This document shows, in pieces, positions 1 through 7,892 of a stretch of DNA of 64,000 nt. Origin of the DNA: F1-120-MAGs238 sp964484185 (GTDB lineage: Bacteria; Planctomycetota; Phycisphaerae; Phycisphaerales; UBA1924). The first letter of the stretch is position 1, and each line of letters opens with the position of its first letter. The DNA lies in contig CAZAEQ010000019.1 in assembly GCA_964484185.1 (NCBI GenBank), positions 16,443 through 80,442 of the forward strand, in the 5' to 3' direction. The translations under genes were made by a program, and so were the position numbers. The notes under the pieces are model-generated. The model ran no database searches and was not told the origin of the DNA. It worked only from the letters and a program-made list of their open reading frames with translations.

Positions 1-216
1 GAACCATTCAGCTTTGAATCCGAGCTGCGTGACTGTGCTTGAGAAGTCGATCTTGGTGACTGCGTAGACAAAGAGGATGAACTGAATGAGCGATCCGACC
101 AGGGCGGTGGAGCGTGCAGCGCGATTGTGATAGCCAGCGATAGCGCCTGCAGTGAGCAGGGGGATCGCCACCATCAGCAGGAGGAGCGGGTTGTCTGTCG
201 AAACTGTTTGAGGCAT
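1..216 (-). CDS. nuoM: NADH-quinone oxidoreductase subunit M (N-terminal part, runs off window)
   Basis: Only the first 72 codons are present; the gene continues past the left edge. It starts MPQTVSTDNPLLLLMV, preceded by a GGAAGGG Shine-Dalgarno sequence a few bases upstream. The visible part has two hydrophobic segments (about residues 10-28 and 37-53), as expected for the first helices of an antiporter-like complex I membrane subunit. It follows nuoL on the same strand after about 140 bases, matching the usual nuoJ-K-L-M order, and that position is the main reason for the call. In complex I this subunit forms one of the proton channels of the membrane arm. Too little is visible to check the conserved lysine and glutamate residues. 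Another reading frame over the same bases is open but lacks this start and these helices. Confidence 0.8.
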   Translation of the reverse strand, partial: MPQTVSTDNPLLLLMVAIPLLTAGAIAGYHNRAARSTALVGSLIQFILFVYAVTKIDFSSTVTQLGFKAEWF

Positions 217-357
217 TGAAACCCTTCCGAAACTGATCATCCTGAGACAATGTTCTTGTTCGCTGCCAGCGGGAGGTCCGCAGGTGCGCGACTCAAACGA
301 TCTCGCGTTGTAAAGCCGATGTCAGACCCTTTCGGGCATGACGTCGGAGGTAAGTCG

Positions 358-2625
358 TTAGAGCATGACCATGATCACGATGATCGCGATCACGGCCAGG
401 CCGCCGGCCATGCCGACGGCGTAGGTGTGCATTTGACCGGATTGAGATGGACGAACTGTGCCGCCGATGCTGCGGGGGAGCCAGCCGGCGAGATCGACGA
501 TTCCATCGACGATGAGTTTGTCGAACCAGTGGGCGATGTGGGAAACGGTGAGTAGAGGCAGGCGGACGACAGCGTTGTAGAACTCGTCAACGTACCACTT
601 GTTCTGAGCCCACTTGCTGATGGGGCCAAGGTAAGGCAGGAGCTTGTCAGCGTTACTGGTTGCGGCAGTTGTGCGGCCGAGTTTGTGGAGGTAGAAGGCG
701 ATGCCGATGCCGACGATGCCAACGAATGAGGAGACGAACATCATCGCCGTGTGAGCATCGAAACCAAAGAACAGGGAGTGTTCTGGCATCTTGCCATCGA
801 CGAGTGCGTACGCGGCGTTGCCACCGGTGTAGGCTGCGCTTGATGAACCGACCATGTGAGAGACCCAGCCGCCGTGGCCGCCGAGAGTGACGAGGGGAAT
901 GATGGCGAATGCTGCGATGGCGAGAGTTGCCAGGACCAGATTGATTGCGATGCCGGGCGGATGTGGGTGTGCCTCGTGATGCTCAGCTTCTGCTGCTGCT
1001 TCAGCTGTCGGGGCAGCGTGGGCGTGGGCATGATCGTGGCCATGCGCATCGTGTCCGTCATGTGCATGATCATCATGCGAGTGAACTTCATCGCCCATCT
1101 CGTAATGTGCAGGACCGACGAAGACGCGGAAGAAGACGCGGAAGGTGTAGTAGGCGGTGAGGCCGGCGGTGATCAGCAAAATCCAGCCGATGCCGTGTGT
1201 GAGCGGGTTTGCGAATGCATCGCCCAGGATCATGTCTTTCGACCAGAAGCCTGCGGTGATGATCGGGAAGCCGGCGAGGTTAATGCAACCGACGAACATT
1301 GCGACGGTGACAACCTTCCAACCCGGCTGATGCCAGAGGCCGGAGAGTTTGCGGAGGTCGAGCTGACCTGCGAAGCCGTGCATGACTGCACCGCAGGACA
1401 AGAAGAGCATGGCTTTGAAGAAGGCGTGTGTAAAGACGTGGGCTGCGCCGCCGACGCTGGTGAGAACGCCAAGTCCGGCGAACATGTAGCCGAGCTGCGA
1501 GACCGTCGAATACGCCATGATGCGTTTGATGTCGAACTGAGCCATGCCAATGGTGGCGGCGAGCAACGCGGTCAATGCGCCAACCCATGCGACGATCGGG
1601 AGTGCCATCGTTGAGCAGAGGAAGAACGGGAACATGCGGGCGACGAGGAAGACGCCAGCGGTGACCATCGTTGCCGCGTGGACGAGGGCGGAGACTGGGG
1701 TCGGGCCTTCCATGGCGTCGGGGAGCCAGACGTAGAGCGGGAGCTGTGCAGACTTGCCGAATGCACCGATCATGAGGAGGATCGGAATGAGCTGGACGAT
1801 GTCCGGAATCTTCGAGATTTCGCCAGCGGCGAGGTAGTGCATGTAAGGCTGAGCTGCGGTGAAGATTGTTCTGTATTCAATGGATCCAAAGTGGATGTAC
1901 GTGAGCATGATGCCCAGGGCCAGGCCAAGGTCGCCGATGCGGTTGAGGATGAAGGCCTTCTTGGCGGCTTCGACTGCAGAGGGCTTCTTATAGAAGTAGC
2001 CAATCAGGAGATACGAGCAGAGGCCGACGCCTTCCCAGCCGAGATACAAGAGCAGAAGATTATCGCCCATGACCAGGCAGGCCATGGAGAAGACGAAGAG
2101 GCTGAACGCCGCGAAAAAGCGGCAGTAGCCCATGCCGACATCGTGGGCCATGTATTCACTGGCGTAGAGCGCAATCAATGTGCCCAGGCCGGTGACAAAG
2201 AGCATCCAGAGGAGCGTGAGAGAATCGATGTAGAGGCTGAAGTTGGCGATGAAGTTTTTGGCGCTCGGGGCGTCGCCGTATGAGTAGGTGATCCAGTCGA
2301 AGCCGTGAATGATCCAGGCGGTGCCTTCGGGAGCGGCGGCGTGTTTGAAGTAGAGGGTGAGTGTTGCGGCGAATGAAGCGGCGAGGCAGAGGACGGTGAG
2401 AACCGCTGGGAGCTTTGACTTGATCTTGAAGCAGGCGCACAGGCCGCAGAGAACGCAGGCGAGCAGTGGGAGGCCGACGATCGCGAGGGCGAAAGCCGGA
2501 CCATCTGCAAACACGGTGGGCGCGATGGCGGCAGCGGCGTGTCCGCCGTCGTGAGCCGCCGCAGCGTGTGCAGGCTCAGAGATTCCTAAGAGCGATGGCA
2601 GAATGAGCGAGAGCGTGTCGGTCAC
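358..2625 (-). CDS. nuoL: NADH-quinone oxidoreductase subunit L, with His-rich insert
   Basis: Distal proton-pumping antiporter-like subunit of respiratory complex I, in the cytoplasmic membrane. About 755 residues with many membrane helices. Family hallmarks are visible: GWEGVGLCSYLLIGY near residue 197, a conserved lysine in AAKKAFILNRIGDLG near 223, and TPVSALVHAATMVTAG near 309. I chose the GTG at 2625 because a GAGG Shine-Dalgarno lies 8 bases upstream; a TTG at 2643 would add six residues. The C-terminus carries the usual lateral helix and last membrane segment. Odd: a very His/Ala/Glu-rich hydrophilic loop at about residues 509-555 (DNA about 960-1100) interrupts the region between late helices, and a smaller HAAAAHDGGH stretch lies near residue 20. 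Neighbours nuoK and nuoM support one operon. Confidence 0.96.
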   Translation of the reverse strand: MTDTLSLILPSLLGISEPAHAAAAHDGGHAAAAIAPTVFADGPAFALAIVGLPLLACVLCGLCACFKIKSKLPAVLTVLCLAASFAATLTLYFKHAAAPEGTAWIIHGFDWITYSYGDAPSAKNFIANFSLYIDSLTLLWMLFVTGLGTLIALYASEYMAHDVGMGYCRFFAAFSLFVFSMACLVMGDNLLLLYLGWEGVGLCSYLLIGYFYKKPSAVEAAKKAFILNRIGDLGLALGIMLTYIHFGSIEYRTIFTAAQPYMHYLAAGEISKIPDIVQLIPILLMIGAFGKSAQLPLYVWLPDAMEGPTPVSALVHAATMVTAGVFLVARMFPFFLCSTMALPIVAWVGALTALLAATIGMAQFDIKRIMAYSTVSQLGYMFAGLGVLTSVGGAAHVFTHAFFKAMLFLSCGAVMHGFAGQLDLRKLSGLWHQPGWKVVTVAMFVGCINLAGFPIITAGFWSKDMILGDAFANPLTHGIGWILLITAGLTAYYTFRVFFRVFVGPAHYEMGDEVHSHDDHAHDGHDAHGHDHAHAHAAPTAEAAAEAEHHEAHPHPPGIAINLVLATLAIAAFAIIPLVTLGGHGGWVSHMVGSSSAAYTGGNAAYALVDGKMPEHSLFFGFDAHTAMMFVSSFVGIVGIGIAFYLHKLGRTTAATSNADKLLPYLGPISKWAQNKWYVDEFYNAVVRLPLLTVSHIAHWFDKLIVDGIVDLAGWLPRSIGGTVRPSQSGQMHTYAVGMAGGLAVIAIIVIMVML

Positions 2626-2700
2626 TGTCTGGTCCTCACGCAATTTTGAAATGCGTCATGAAGTTCGGAAACGGGTCAAGAAGGCAAAGTTCGCGGCGGT

Positions 2701-3075
2701 TCAGCCTTGAAGCTCTGTCCACTCCTCTGCATCCAGTGATTCTTTCTTTCTAAAGAGGAGAACAACCAGTGCAAGCGCCATCGCGGCTTCTGCCGCGGCG
2801 ACGGTGATGAGGACAATGGTGAAAGTTTCGCCGCTGCGATTGAGCCAGTAGCGGCTGAACGCGATGAACGCGATTCCGGCGGCTTGGAACATCAGGTCGG
2901 TGCAGAGGAACATGATGATCAAGTTGCGGCGGGTGAGGAAGCCGACCAGGCCGATCGTGAACATGGCACACGCGACGAACAAGTAGTGAGCGAGCGTGAT
3001 GCCTTCAAGAGGGGTGTCTGAGCCGACCTGCCCAATAACTGCGGAGAGAAGTTCGATTGCGTTGAGGTGATTCAC
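2701..3075 (-). CDS. nuoK: NADH-quinone oxidoreductase subunit K
   Basis: Small three-helix membrane subunit of complex I, homologous to MrpC-type antiporter subunits. 124 residues, slightly longer than the common 100 because of about 20 extra N-terminal residues and a short acidic C-tail. RRNLIIMFLCTDLMFQAAG (about residues 49-67) aligns with the second helix of NuoK, and TVAAAEAAMALALVV (about 91-105) with the third, where E96 matches the conserved membrane glutamate. The second-helix position that is normally glutamate reads aspartate here (D60). The GTG start overlaps the nuoJ stop by four bases (GTGA), showing translational coupling. The downstream nuoL start is about 75 bases away. Function is assigned from alignment by eye and operon context. 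Confidence 0.94.
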   Translation of the reverse strand: MNHLNAIELLSAVIGQVGSDTPLEGITLAHYLFVACAMFTIGLVGFLTRRNLIIMFLCTDLMFQAAGIAFIAFSRYWLNRSGETFTIVLITVAAAEAAMALALVVLLFRKKESLDAEEWTELQG

Positions 3076-4064
3076 AGCTTGGCGACCTCCTCGTGCAGGT
3101 TGCGAGCCTGGGACTGTTTGGCCTCTTCATCTATCTCGACCTGCTTGCGGCTGAGAACTACTGCGCCGAGCATCGCCATGAGGAGCAGGACGCCGGCGAT
3201 TTCGATGATGCCGGGGTGCTCGCGAAGGAGGGAGAAACCAAGACCTTCAGCGTTCTGGGTTGAGAGCGATTCCTCGAGACCCTTGGGCCACTTGTCCTTG
3301 GTGATTTCGCGATCGCCAGCGGGGCCAGTGACTTTCACAATGCCGGTTGCTGCATCAATCTCGGCGGCGCGACTGTGCCCTGAACCGGTGTATGCGACTT
3401 TTTCATCTTTGTTGATGAGGCCAACGCGGCGGAATTCCTTTTCGACTTTCAGGGGGAGGTGTTCAATCACTGAGGCGGAAGCTGAAACGGTTGGTGCTGC
3501 GGGGAGCTGACCTACGCCGCGGAAGCTGAGCGTGAGCAGTGCGGCAAGGACAGCAAATGCGGCAACGGTCGCGGCGATGGGTTCGCGGCTTTGGGTGTCG
3601 TACCCGGCCAGACCTTGTTCGACGCCTTCGCGGCCGGATTGGCTGGCGAGCATGATGACGAAGAGGTATGTAATAAGGATGGCACCGGCGTAGACGATGA
3701 CGAGTGCGAACGCCATGAATTCAGCAGAGAGGATCAGGAAGATGCCAGCGGTAGACAGGATTGTCAGAATGAAGTAGAGGGCGGCGTAGACGGGGCGGGA
3801 ATGGGTGACCATTCGCAGGGCGGAGCCAATGGCGGCCGCCGAAAAGACATAGAAGAAGACGTTGGGGAGTTTGACGCCGGAATTGACCGACTTGAATCCC
3901 AAGAAAAGAATCAGCAATCCGGCTGCAAGTCCGGCGAGGATTGCCCCAAAGATCTGCGGATTGACGCCGCGCCGTGGCAGCGCGAGGCTTACCCCGACTG
4001 CTCCAAGGGCGACAAGGGAAAACAAGATGAACGGGTTGACGATAAGGTCCAACCGATCTCCCAT
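3072..4064 (-). CDS. nuoJ: NADH-quinone oxidoreductase subunit J
   Basis: Membrane subunit of complex I, five predicted helices. About 330 residues, much longer than the 160-200 usual in proteobacteria; the excess is a roughly 120-residue hydrophilic segment before the last helix (IIEIAGVLLLMAMLGAVVLS near the C-terminus). The family signature is VYAGAILITYLFVIML near residue 125. Start: ATG at 4064 gives MGDRLDLIVNPFILFS; an in-frame TTG at 4109 has an AGGAG box close in front but would add an Arg/Ser-rich head, so the true start is uncertain. It is the first gene of this nuo block: the upstream neighbour pgsA is divergent, so the cluster lacks nuoA-I here and those subunits must be encoded elsewhere. 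Confidence 0.9.
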   Translation of the reverse strand: MGDRLDLIVNPFILFSLVALGAVGVSLALPRRGVNPQIFGAILAGLAAGLLILFLGFKSVNSGVKLPNVFFYVFSAAAIGSALRMVTHSRPVYAALYFILTILSTAGIFLILSAEFMAFALVIVYAGAILITYLFVIMLASQSGREGVEQGLAGYDTQSREPIAATVAAFAVLAALLTLSFRGVGQLPAAPTVSASASVIEHLPLKVEKEFRRVGLINKDEKVAYTGSGHSRAAEIDAATGIVKVTGPAGDREITKDKWPKGLEESLSTQNAEGLGFSLLREHPGIIEIAGVLLLMAMLGAVVLSRKQVEIDEEAKQSQARNLHEEVAKL

Positions 4065-4233
4065 ACGTGAAAACAGGGAAACTTGACTTCTCGCGCGGCG
4101 AGAACCCAAGCTCTCCTTCGGGTCCGACAGACTCTGGGCCAGTGCTCAGAGGTCCGGAGGATAGTGACTGTGAGGGGAACGTTCAACTTTCGCAATCGGT
4201 TCTCGCAGGGGTTCTGCGACGTACCATGAGTGC

Positions 4234-4956
4234 GTGTCGGTTGTCTCACCCATCCCGGCTGGACCTATGAACGCATCTGTTGCGCCTATCCCGGCTTGGA
4301 AACGTGCACTTCCAAACGTGTTGACTGGCGGCCGGCTTGTTCTCGCATGCACTTTTGTGGTCGTGTTGCAGCGATGGAAGCCGATGACCGTGCCATTGAC
4401 ACAACCAGATTGGGTGCTTCTTACTGCGACAATCATGTTTGTAGTGGCCGCGCTAACGGATTTTGTTGATGGACATTTGGCGCGGGCGTGGAACGCAACT
4501 TCGAAATTTGGCCGCGTAATGGACCCTTTTGCGGACAAAGTGCTGGTGCTGGGAGCGTTTATTCTGCTTACAGGCCCGGATTTTACGAGCGAACGAACCA
4601 TTGATCCTGCGGCACTGAAGTTTCATATTACTGGTGTTGAACCCTGGATGGTGGTGATCATCCTTGCTCGTGAGCTGCTTGTGACTTCACTTCGAAGCAT
4701 GGTTGAATCTACAGGCGAGCCATTTGGGGCCAATATCTGGGGGAAACTCAAGATGGTGGTTCAATCGGTCACTGCGCCAGCGATCATTCTTATGGTTGCC
4801 ATTACCGATGTTCGACCGGGCACGACTGGCAGAATTGTGGTGCTCGCTGCAGCGTGGACGGCGGTCATTGTTACTGCCGTATCCGCCGTTCCATATATCA
4901 CGCGAGCGATAGCGGCAGCGAAGGCGAGCGTTGGTCGTGAAAAGGGCGATGCATGA
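4234..4956 (+). CDS. pgsA: CDP-diacylglycerol--glycerol-3-phosphate 3-phosphatidyltransferase
   Basis: Makes phosphatidylglycerol phosphate from CDP-diacylglycerol and glycerol 3-phosphate, the committed step to phosphatidylglycerol. The CDP-alcohol phosphotransferase motif D-x2-D-G-x2-A-R-x8-G-x3-D-x3-D is complete: D76, D79-G80, A83-R84, G93, D97, D101. Several membrane helices follow. 240 residues from the GTG at 4234; an ATG at 4267 (MNASVAPIP) is an equally possible start and leaves the first helix and motif intact. It overlaps pgpA by four bases (ATGA), and PgpA removes the phosphate from its product, so the two form a functional pair. The motif is shared by cardiolipin and phosphatidylserine synthases; the pgpA partner favours the PgsA reading. 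Confidence 0.9.
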   Translation: MSVVSPIPAGPMNASVAPIPAWKRALPNVLTGGRLVLACTFVVVLQRWKPMTVPLTQPDWVLLTATIMFVVAALTDFVDGHLARAWNATSKFGRVMDPFADKVLVLGAFILLTGPDFTSERTIDPAALKFHITGVEPWMVVIILARELLVTSLRSMVESTGEPFGANIWGKLKMVVQSVTAPAIILMVAITDVRPGTTGRIVVLAAAWTAVIVTAVSAVPYITRAIAAAKASVGREKGDA

Positions 4957-5453
4957 TTCGGGCTCCGCGCGCGATTACTACGTATGGATTGGGCTACATG
5001 CGACCGTTCCCCGGAACCTGGGGGTCGCTTCCACCGTGTGTTGTAGCAGCGATCTTGATACTGATTCATGCGGGTCCGGGGCAGGCACCTTGGGTCTGGT
5101 ACCCAATACTGATTGCGTTTATTGTCTATTTTTCGGTGGCGTGCATTCGGCAGGGTGAGCATGCCGAAGCTCATTTTTGTAAGAAGGATCCATCGCAGGT
5201 CGTTGCGGATGAGACAGCGGGCCAGGCACTTGCACTTTTGTTTGTCCCCCCGAGCGCGTTGTTCAGCAATTTACAGGGTCTGACGATTGTGTTTGCGGCA
5301 TTTGTGCTCTTTCGGCTGTGGGACATTATTAAGCCTTGGCCGATTTCACAGATTCAGACGGTTCCGGGCGGGTGGGGAATCCTTTTGGACGATCTGCTTG
5401 CTGGATTCGGGGCTGGAATTATGCTTTTGTTTGGTATTGTTGTATTCGCCTGA
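4953..5453 (+). CDS. pgpA: Phosphatidylglycerophosphatase A
   Basis: Dephosphorylates phosphatidylglycerol phosphate to phosphatidylglycerol in the membrane. 166 residues, the normal size. Family features in order: TYGLGYMRPFPGTWGSL near the N-terminus, DPSQVVADETAGQALAL in the middle (about residues 78-94), FRLWDIIKPWPI, then GGWGILLDDLLAGFGAG near residue 140, with the acidic residues that bind Mg2+ in this family. Several hydrophobic segments. The ATG overlaps the pgsA stop codon (ATGA), so translation is coupled. Together the two genes cover the last two steps of phosphatidylglycerol synthesis. Confidence 0.94.
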   Translation: MIRAPRAITTYGLGYMRPFPGTWGSLPPCVVAAILILIHAGPGQAPWVWYPILIAFIVYFSVACIRQGEHAEAHFCKKDPSQVVADETAGQALALLFVPPSALFSNLQGLTIVFAAFVLFRLWDIIKPWPISQIQTVPGGWGILLDDLLAGFGAGIMLLFGIVVFA

Positions 5454-5558
5454 AAATTGAGGTTGCAACTTTCTCAGGAATGGTTCAAATTGGGCAATGC
5501 CAAGGAGCCCAAATCGTTGAACTTACTCATCCGATGCGCGAAAAGTCGAAAGGAAGGT

Positions 5559-6236
5559 ATGAATTCTGTTCGACAGTCAAATAATGCTCGACCTGGTCAC
5601 ACGGCAGGTGGGTTCACACTCATTGAGCTTCTGGTCACCATTTCAATCATCGCGCTCTTGATGGGTATTTTGCTGCCCGTGATCCCGCGTGCTCGCGATC
5701 TGGGTCGCATGGCCGGTTGCGGAGCTCGGTTGCGGAGCGTTGGTCAGGCGATCACGCTGTATATCAACAACAACAAAGATGCATTCCCGATTGCCAATTA
5801 CATGCCGCCACCGTGGCTTTCAAATCCACTGGTGACCGAGCCGCCGCTATATGAAGCCCTTGAACCATACTTTGAAGGGCAAGAAGGCTATCGGTGTCCG
5901 GGTGACAAGGTGGTGTATTACACCGACTATGACGATCCGGCGGCACCGGGCACTCGCAAGATTTGCGGCATGAGTTACACGTACATCACCGCTCTCAACG
6001 GGAAGAAGTTTGAAGATTCATTCTTCATGAAGCGCTTAAAGCTCACGCCATCGGATTGTCCGATTGTGTACGACTGCGATGGCTACCCGATGGAAACGCA
6101 GGATGGACGCGTGATCCTGGTGAACTGGTTCCATTCGAAGCGCAACACAGTTTTTGCTGATGGTCACGTCGGCCCGATCGAAGGACCTCCGGCGCGGCCT
6201 CCCGAGCAGCCACCTCAACCGCCGGGCGGCGGGTGA
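5559..6236 (+). CDS. Type II secretion / type IV pilin-like protein with N-methylation motif
   Basis: A 225-residue exported prepilin-like protein. The prepilin peptidase site is clear: GG|FTLIELLVTISIIALL, with cleavage expected after G18, F19 becoming the methylated residue and E23 the conserved glutamate. The rest is a globular domain with Cys residues (RCPGD, KICGM, DCDGY) and ends near a WFH-KRNTVFADGHVG stretch, which resembles the H-x9-DG signature of planctomycete pseudopilin-like proteins, followed by a Pro/Gly-rich tail. Start chosen at ATG 5559 because an AAGGAAGG Shine-Dalgarno lies just upstream; the longer open frame has no translation signal. The next gene (6286) is 50 bases downstream on the same strand and may be co-transcribed. 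Its role as secretion pseudopilin or surface protein cannot be decided. Confidence 0.85.
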   Translation: MNSVRQSNNARPGHTAGGFTLIELLVTISIIALLMGILLPVIPRARDLGRMAGCGARLRSVGQAITLYINNNKDAFPIANYMPPPWLSNPLVTEPPLYEALEPYFEGQEGYRCPGDKVVYYTDYDDPAAPGTRKICGMSYTYITALNGKKFEDSFFMKRLKLTPSDCPIVYDCDGYPMETQDGRVILVNWFHSKRNTVFADGHVGPIEGPPARPPEQPPQPPGGG

Positions 6237-6285
6237 GTTTTCACGCTACCGAACCGATACGTATTTGACTTGAAGGATATTAATA

Positions 6286-7059
6286 ATGACTACGAATTCT
6301 CACAAACTTGATACGAATTCCATCCTTGATGGAATCAATGTGGCCGCGCCAAAGAAGGCTGCTCCATCGGCGTGGGCCAAGATGCGATCGAACAGTGTTT
6401 CGCTGGATTCAATTGAATGGACGCCAAAGCGGAAGAAGATCGCTGCGGTTGCATTCTGCCTGTTCTCGCTGTGCGGGCTTGGCCTCGGTGCGTGGCTCAT
6501 GATTCGCATGCAGCCACCGGGACTTCCTCAGACCGCTGAAGAAGCGATGGCGGTCATGAAGTCGGCGAAGTTTGAGCAACTCGACACGTTGCAGAAGGAA
6601 GAGTACCTCAACGAAGCCAACAAGCTCATGGCAAGCATGCCGTGGGAAGAACGCCGCGAACTCTTCCAGAATGATCGCGAGACCATGGAAAAACTCATGG
6701 AACGCAATATGGAAGAAATGGCGAAGAAGTTCGCACGTGGCGAGCAGCCAGAATTCCCGTTTGGCGGGCCACGCGGAGATCGTCCGCAAGGGGAGCGTCC
6801 GACGGGCGAGCGTCCAGAGCGCGGTCCACGTCCTGATGGCGCTGGTGGCGGCGGTACGGGCGGTGGAGGTGGAGCAGGCGGCGGTGGTGGAGGTGGGGGT
6901 GGACCTGGTGGCGGCGGCCGCGGCGACCCAAACGCGCGGCGTGATGCGGGAGAACGGCGTATGGCCGAACGCGTCGCCAAGGGCAATCCACAGTCTAACG
7001 GACTGATGGGACAAATGCGGCAGGCCATGCAGCAGGCTCGTCAGGGCGGCCCGCGGTAA
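6286..7059 (+). CDS. Hypothetical membrane-anchored protein with Gly-rich linker
   Basis: Not recognised as a family member. 257 residues. A basic cytoplasmic head of about 50 residues precedes one membrane segment (about 51-73, KIAAVAFCLFSLCGLGLGAW). The outer part has a charged, probably helical stretch rich in Glu/Met/Lys (about 80-150), then an Arg/Pro/Gly region with a repeated GERP/GDRP motif, a nearly pure glycine run (about 185-215), and a basic Gln-rich tail ending MQQARQGG. AAGGA lies upstream of the ATG. It is followed by a strong rho-independent terminator, so it closes the transcript begun by the prepilin-like gene or earlier. Its placement suggests a cell-surface or secretion accessory role, but this is only inference. 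Confidence 0.75.
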   Translation: MTTNSHKLDTNSILDGINVAAPKKAAPSAWAKMRSNSVSLDSIEWTPKRKKIAAVAFCLFSLCGLGLGAWLMIRMQPPGLPQTAEEAMAVMKSAKFEQLDTLQKEEYLNEANKLMASMPWEERRELFQNDRETMEKLMERNMEEMAKKFARGEQPEFPFGGPRGDRPQGERPTGERPERGPRPDGAGGGGTGGGGGAGGGGGGGGGPGGGGRGDPNARRDAGERRMAERVAKGNPQSNGLMGQMRQAMQQARQGGPR

Positions 7060-7083
7060 GTCAAAACTCTGATCTTTAATATT

Positions 7084-7114
7084 GCACGGACCCAATCGGG
7101 TCCGTGCTTTTTTT
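7084..7114 (+). terminator. Rho-independent terminator
   Basis: A perfect 10-bp stem GCACGGACCC / GGGTCCGTGC (7084-7093 with 7098-7107), a four-base loop (AATC) and seven T residues (7108-7114). It lies 24 bases after the stop of the Gly-rich protein gene and ends that transcription unit before mtnN. Confidence 0.93.
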
Positions 7115-7142
7115 GTGTGCCCGATGACTGCAACAATGGGCA

Positions 7143-7892
7143 ATGCCAATTGCCATCATGGCCGCCATGCCTGAAGAAATCGATGCATTGAAACCATTCA
7201 TGAGAGCAGCGCGATTGACAAAGCGTGCGGGCAGGGAGTTTTTTCATGGCGACCTGTTTGGAAGGGAAGCGATCATTGTTTTCTCGCGCTGGGGCAAGGT
7301 GGCTTCGGCATCGACCGCAACTGAATTGATTCACTCTTTCAGTGTGACTTCGATCGTTCTTATCGGGATCGCGGGGAGCGTGAGCGACCTTGGCGCTGGC
7401 GACATGGTGGTTGCGACTGATTGCGTGCAGCACGACCTGGACCCTCGACCGTTTTTTCCTGTGACGCAGGTTCCCATGCTTGGGATCAGTGCACTACCGA
7501 CTGATGACTTGCTGCGCGGATCGCTTATGGCGGCATGTCAGAGCGCGGCTGCTGAAAGTCGTGAGTGGCTCGAGGATTTACTTCGCAGTTCTGCGGGCAT
7601 TACGCGGCCGGGCGTGAAGGCTGGGCGAATGGCGACTGGTGATCAGGTTGTTTCAACAGAGGCTCAGCGGGCGCAGGTTCTTGAACGGGCCCCGGGATCG
7701 CTTTGTGTTGACATGGAATCTGCGGCGGTGGCACAGGTTGCTTACGAGCACTCAGTTCCATTTGGGTGCGTGCGGGTTATTTCTGATGGCGCGGATGAGC
7801 GAATCGCACATACTGTCGCGCCATTTCTTGGAGGGCTCGCATCGGCGTACACCGTTGCTATTGTCCGCAAATGGCTGACCAGCAACAGTTAA
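7143..7892 (+). CDS. mtnN: 5'-methylthioadenosine/S-adenosylhomocysteine nucleosidase
   Basis: Cleaves adenine from methylthioadenosine and S-adenosylhomocysteine, recycling by-products of SAM use. PNP/UDP-phosphorylase fold, 249 residues. Seen motifs: IAIMAAMPEEIDAL at the N-terminus with the catalytic-type glutamate, GIAGSVSDLGAGDMVVATD followed by QHDLDPRPF (substrate loop), ATGDQVV, then DMESAAVAQVA with the ribose-binding ME and RVISDGAD carrying the catalytic-type Asp. The start ATG at 7143 gives the expected first strand; no strong Shine-Dalgarno is visible, though an ATG at 7135 lies in another frame. It overlaps the next gene, an APC permease, by 22 bases, so the two are probably coexpressed. 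Confidence 0.93.
   Translation: MPIAIMAAMPEEIDALKPFMRAARLTKRAGREFFHGDLFGREAIIVFSRWGKVASASTATELIHSFSVTSIVLIGIAGSVSDLGAGDMVVATDCVQHDLDPRPFFPVTQVPMLGISALPTDDLLRGSLMAACQSAAAESREWLEDLLRSSAGITRPGVKAGRMATGDQVVSTEAQRAQVLERAPGSLCVDMESAAVAQVAYEHSVPFGCVRVISDGADERIAHTVAPFLGGLASAYTVAIVRKWLTSNS

Noticed and set aside
8..250. 80-residue minus-strand frame at the left edge
   Set aside because: It is a shadow of nuoM: the other frame gives a hydrophobic MPQTVSTDNPLLLL protein with a Shine-Dalgarno, this one a Pro/Arg-rich peptide without start signal.
856..1614. 252-residue plus-strand frame antisense to nuoL
   Set aside because: It is the reverse strand of a codon-biased coding region, with Cys/Glu-rich composition and no homology; a typical antisense shadow.
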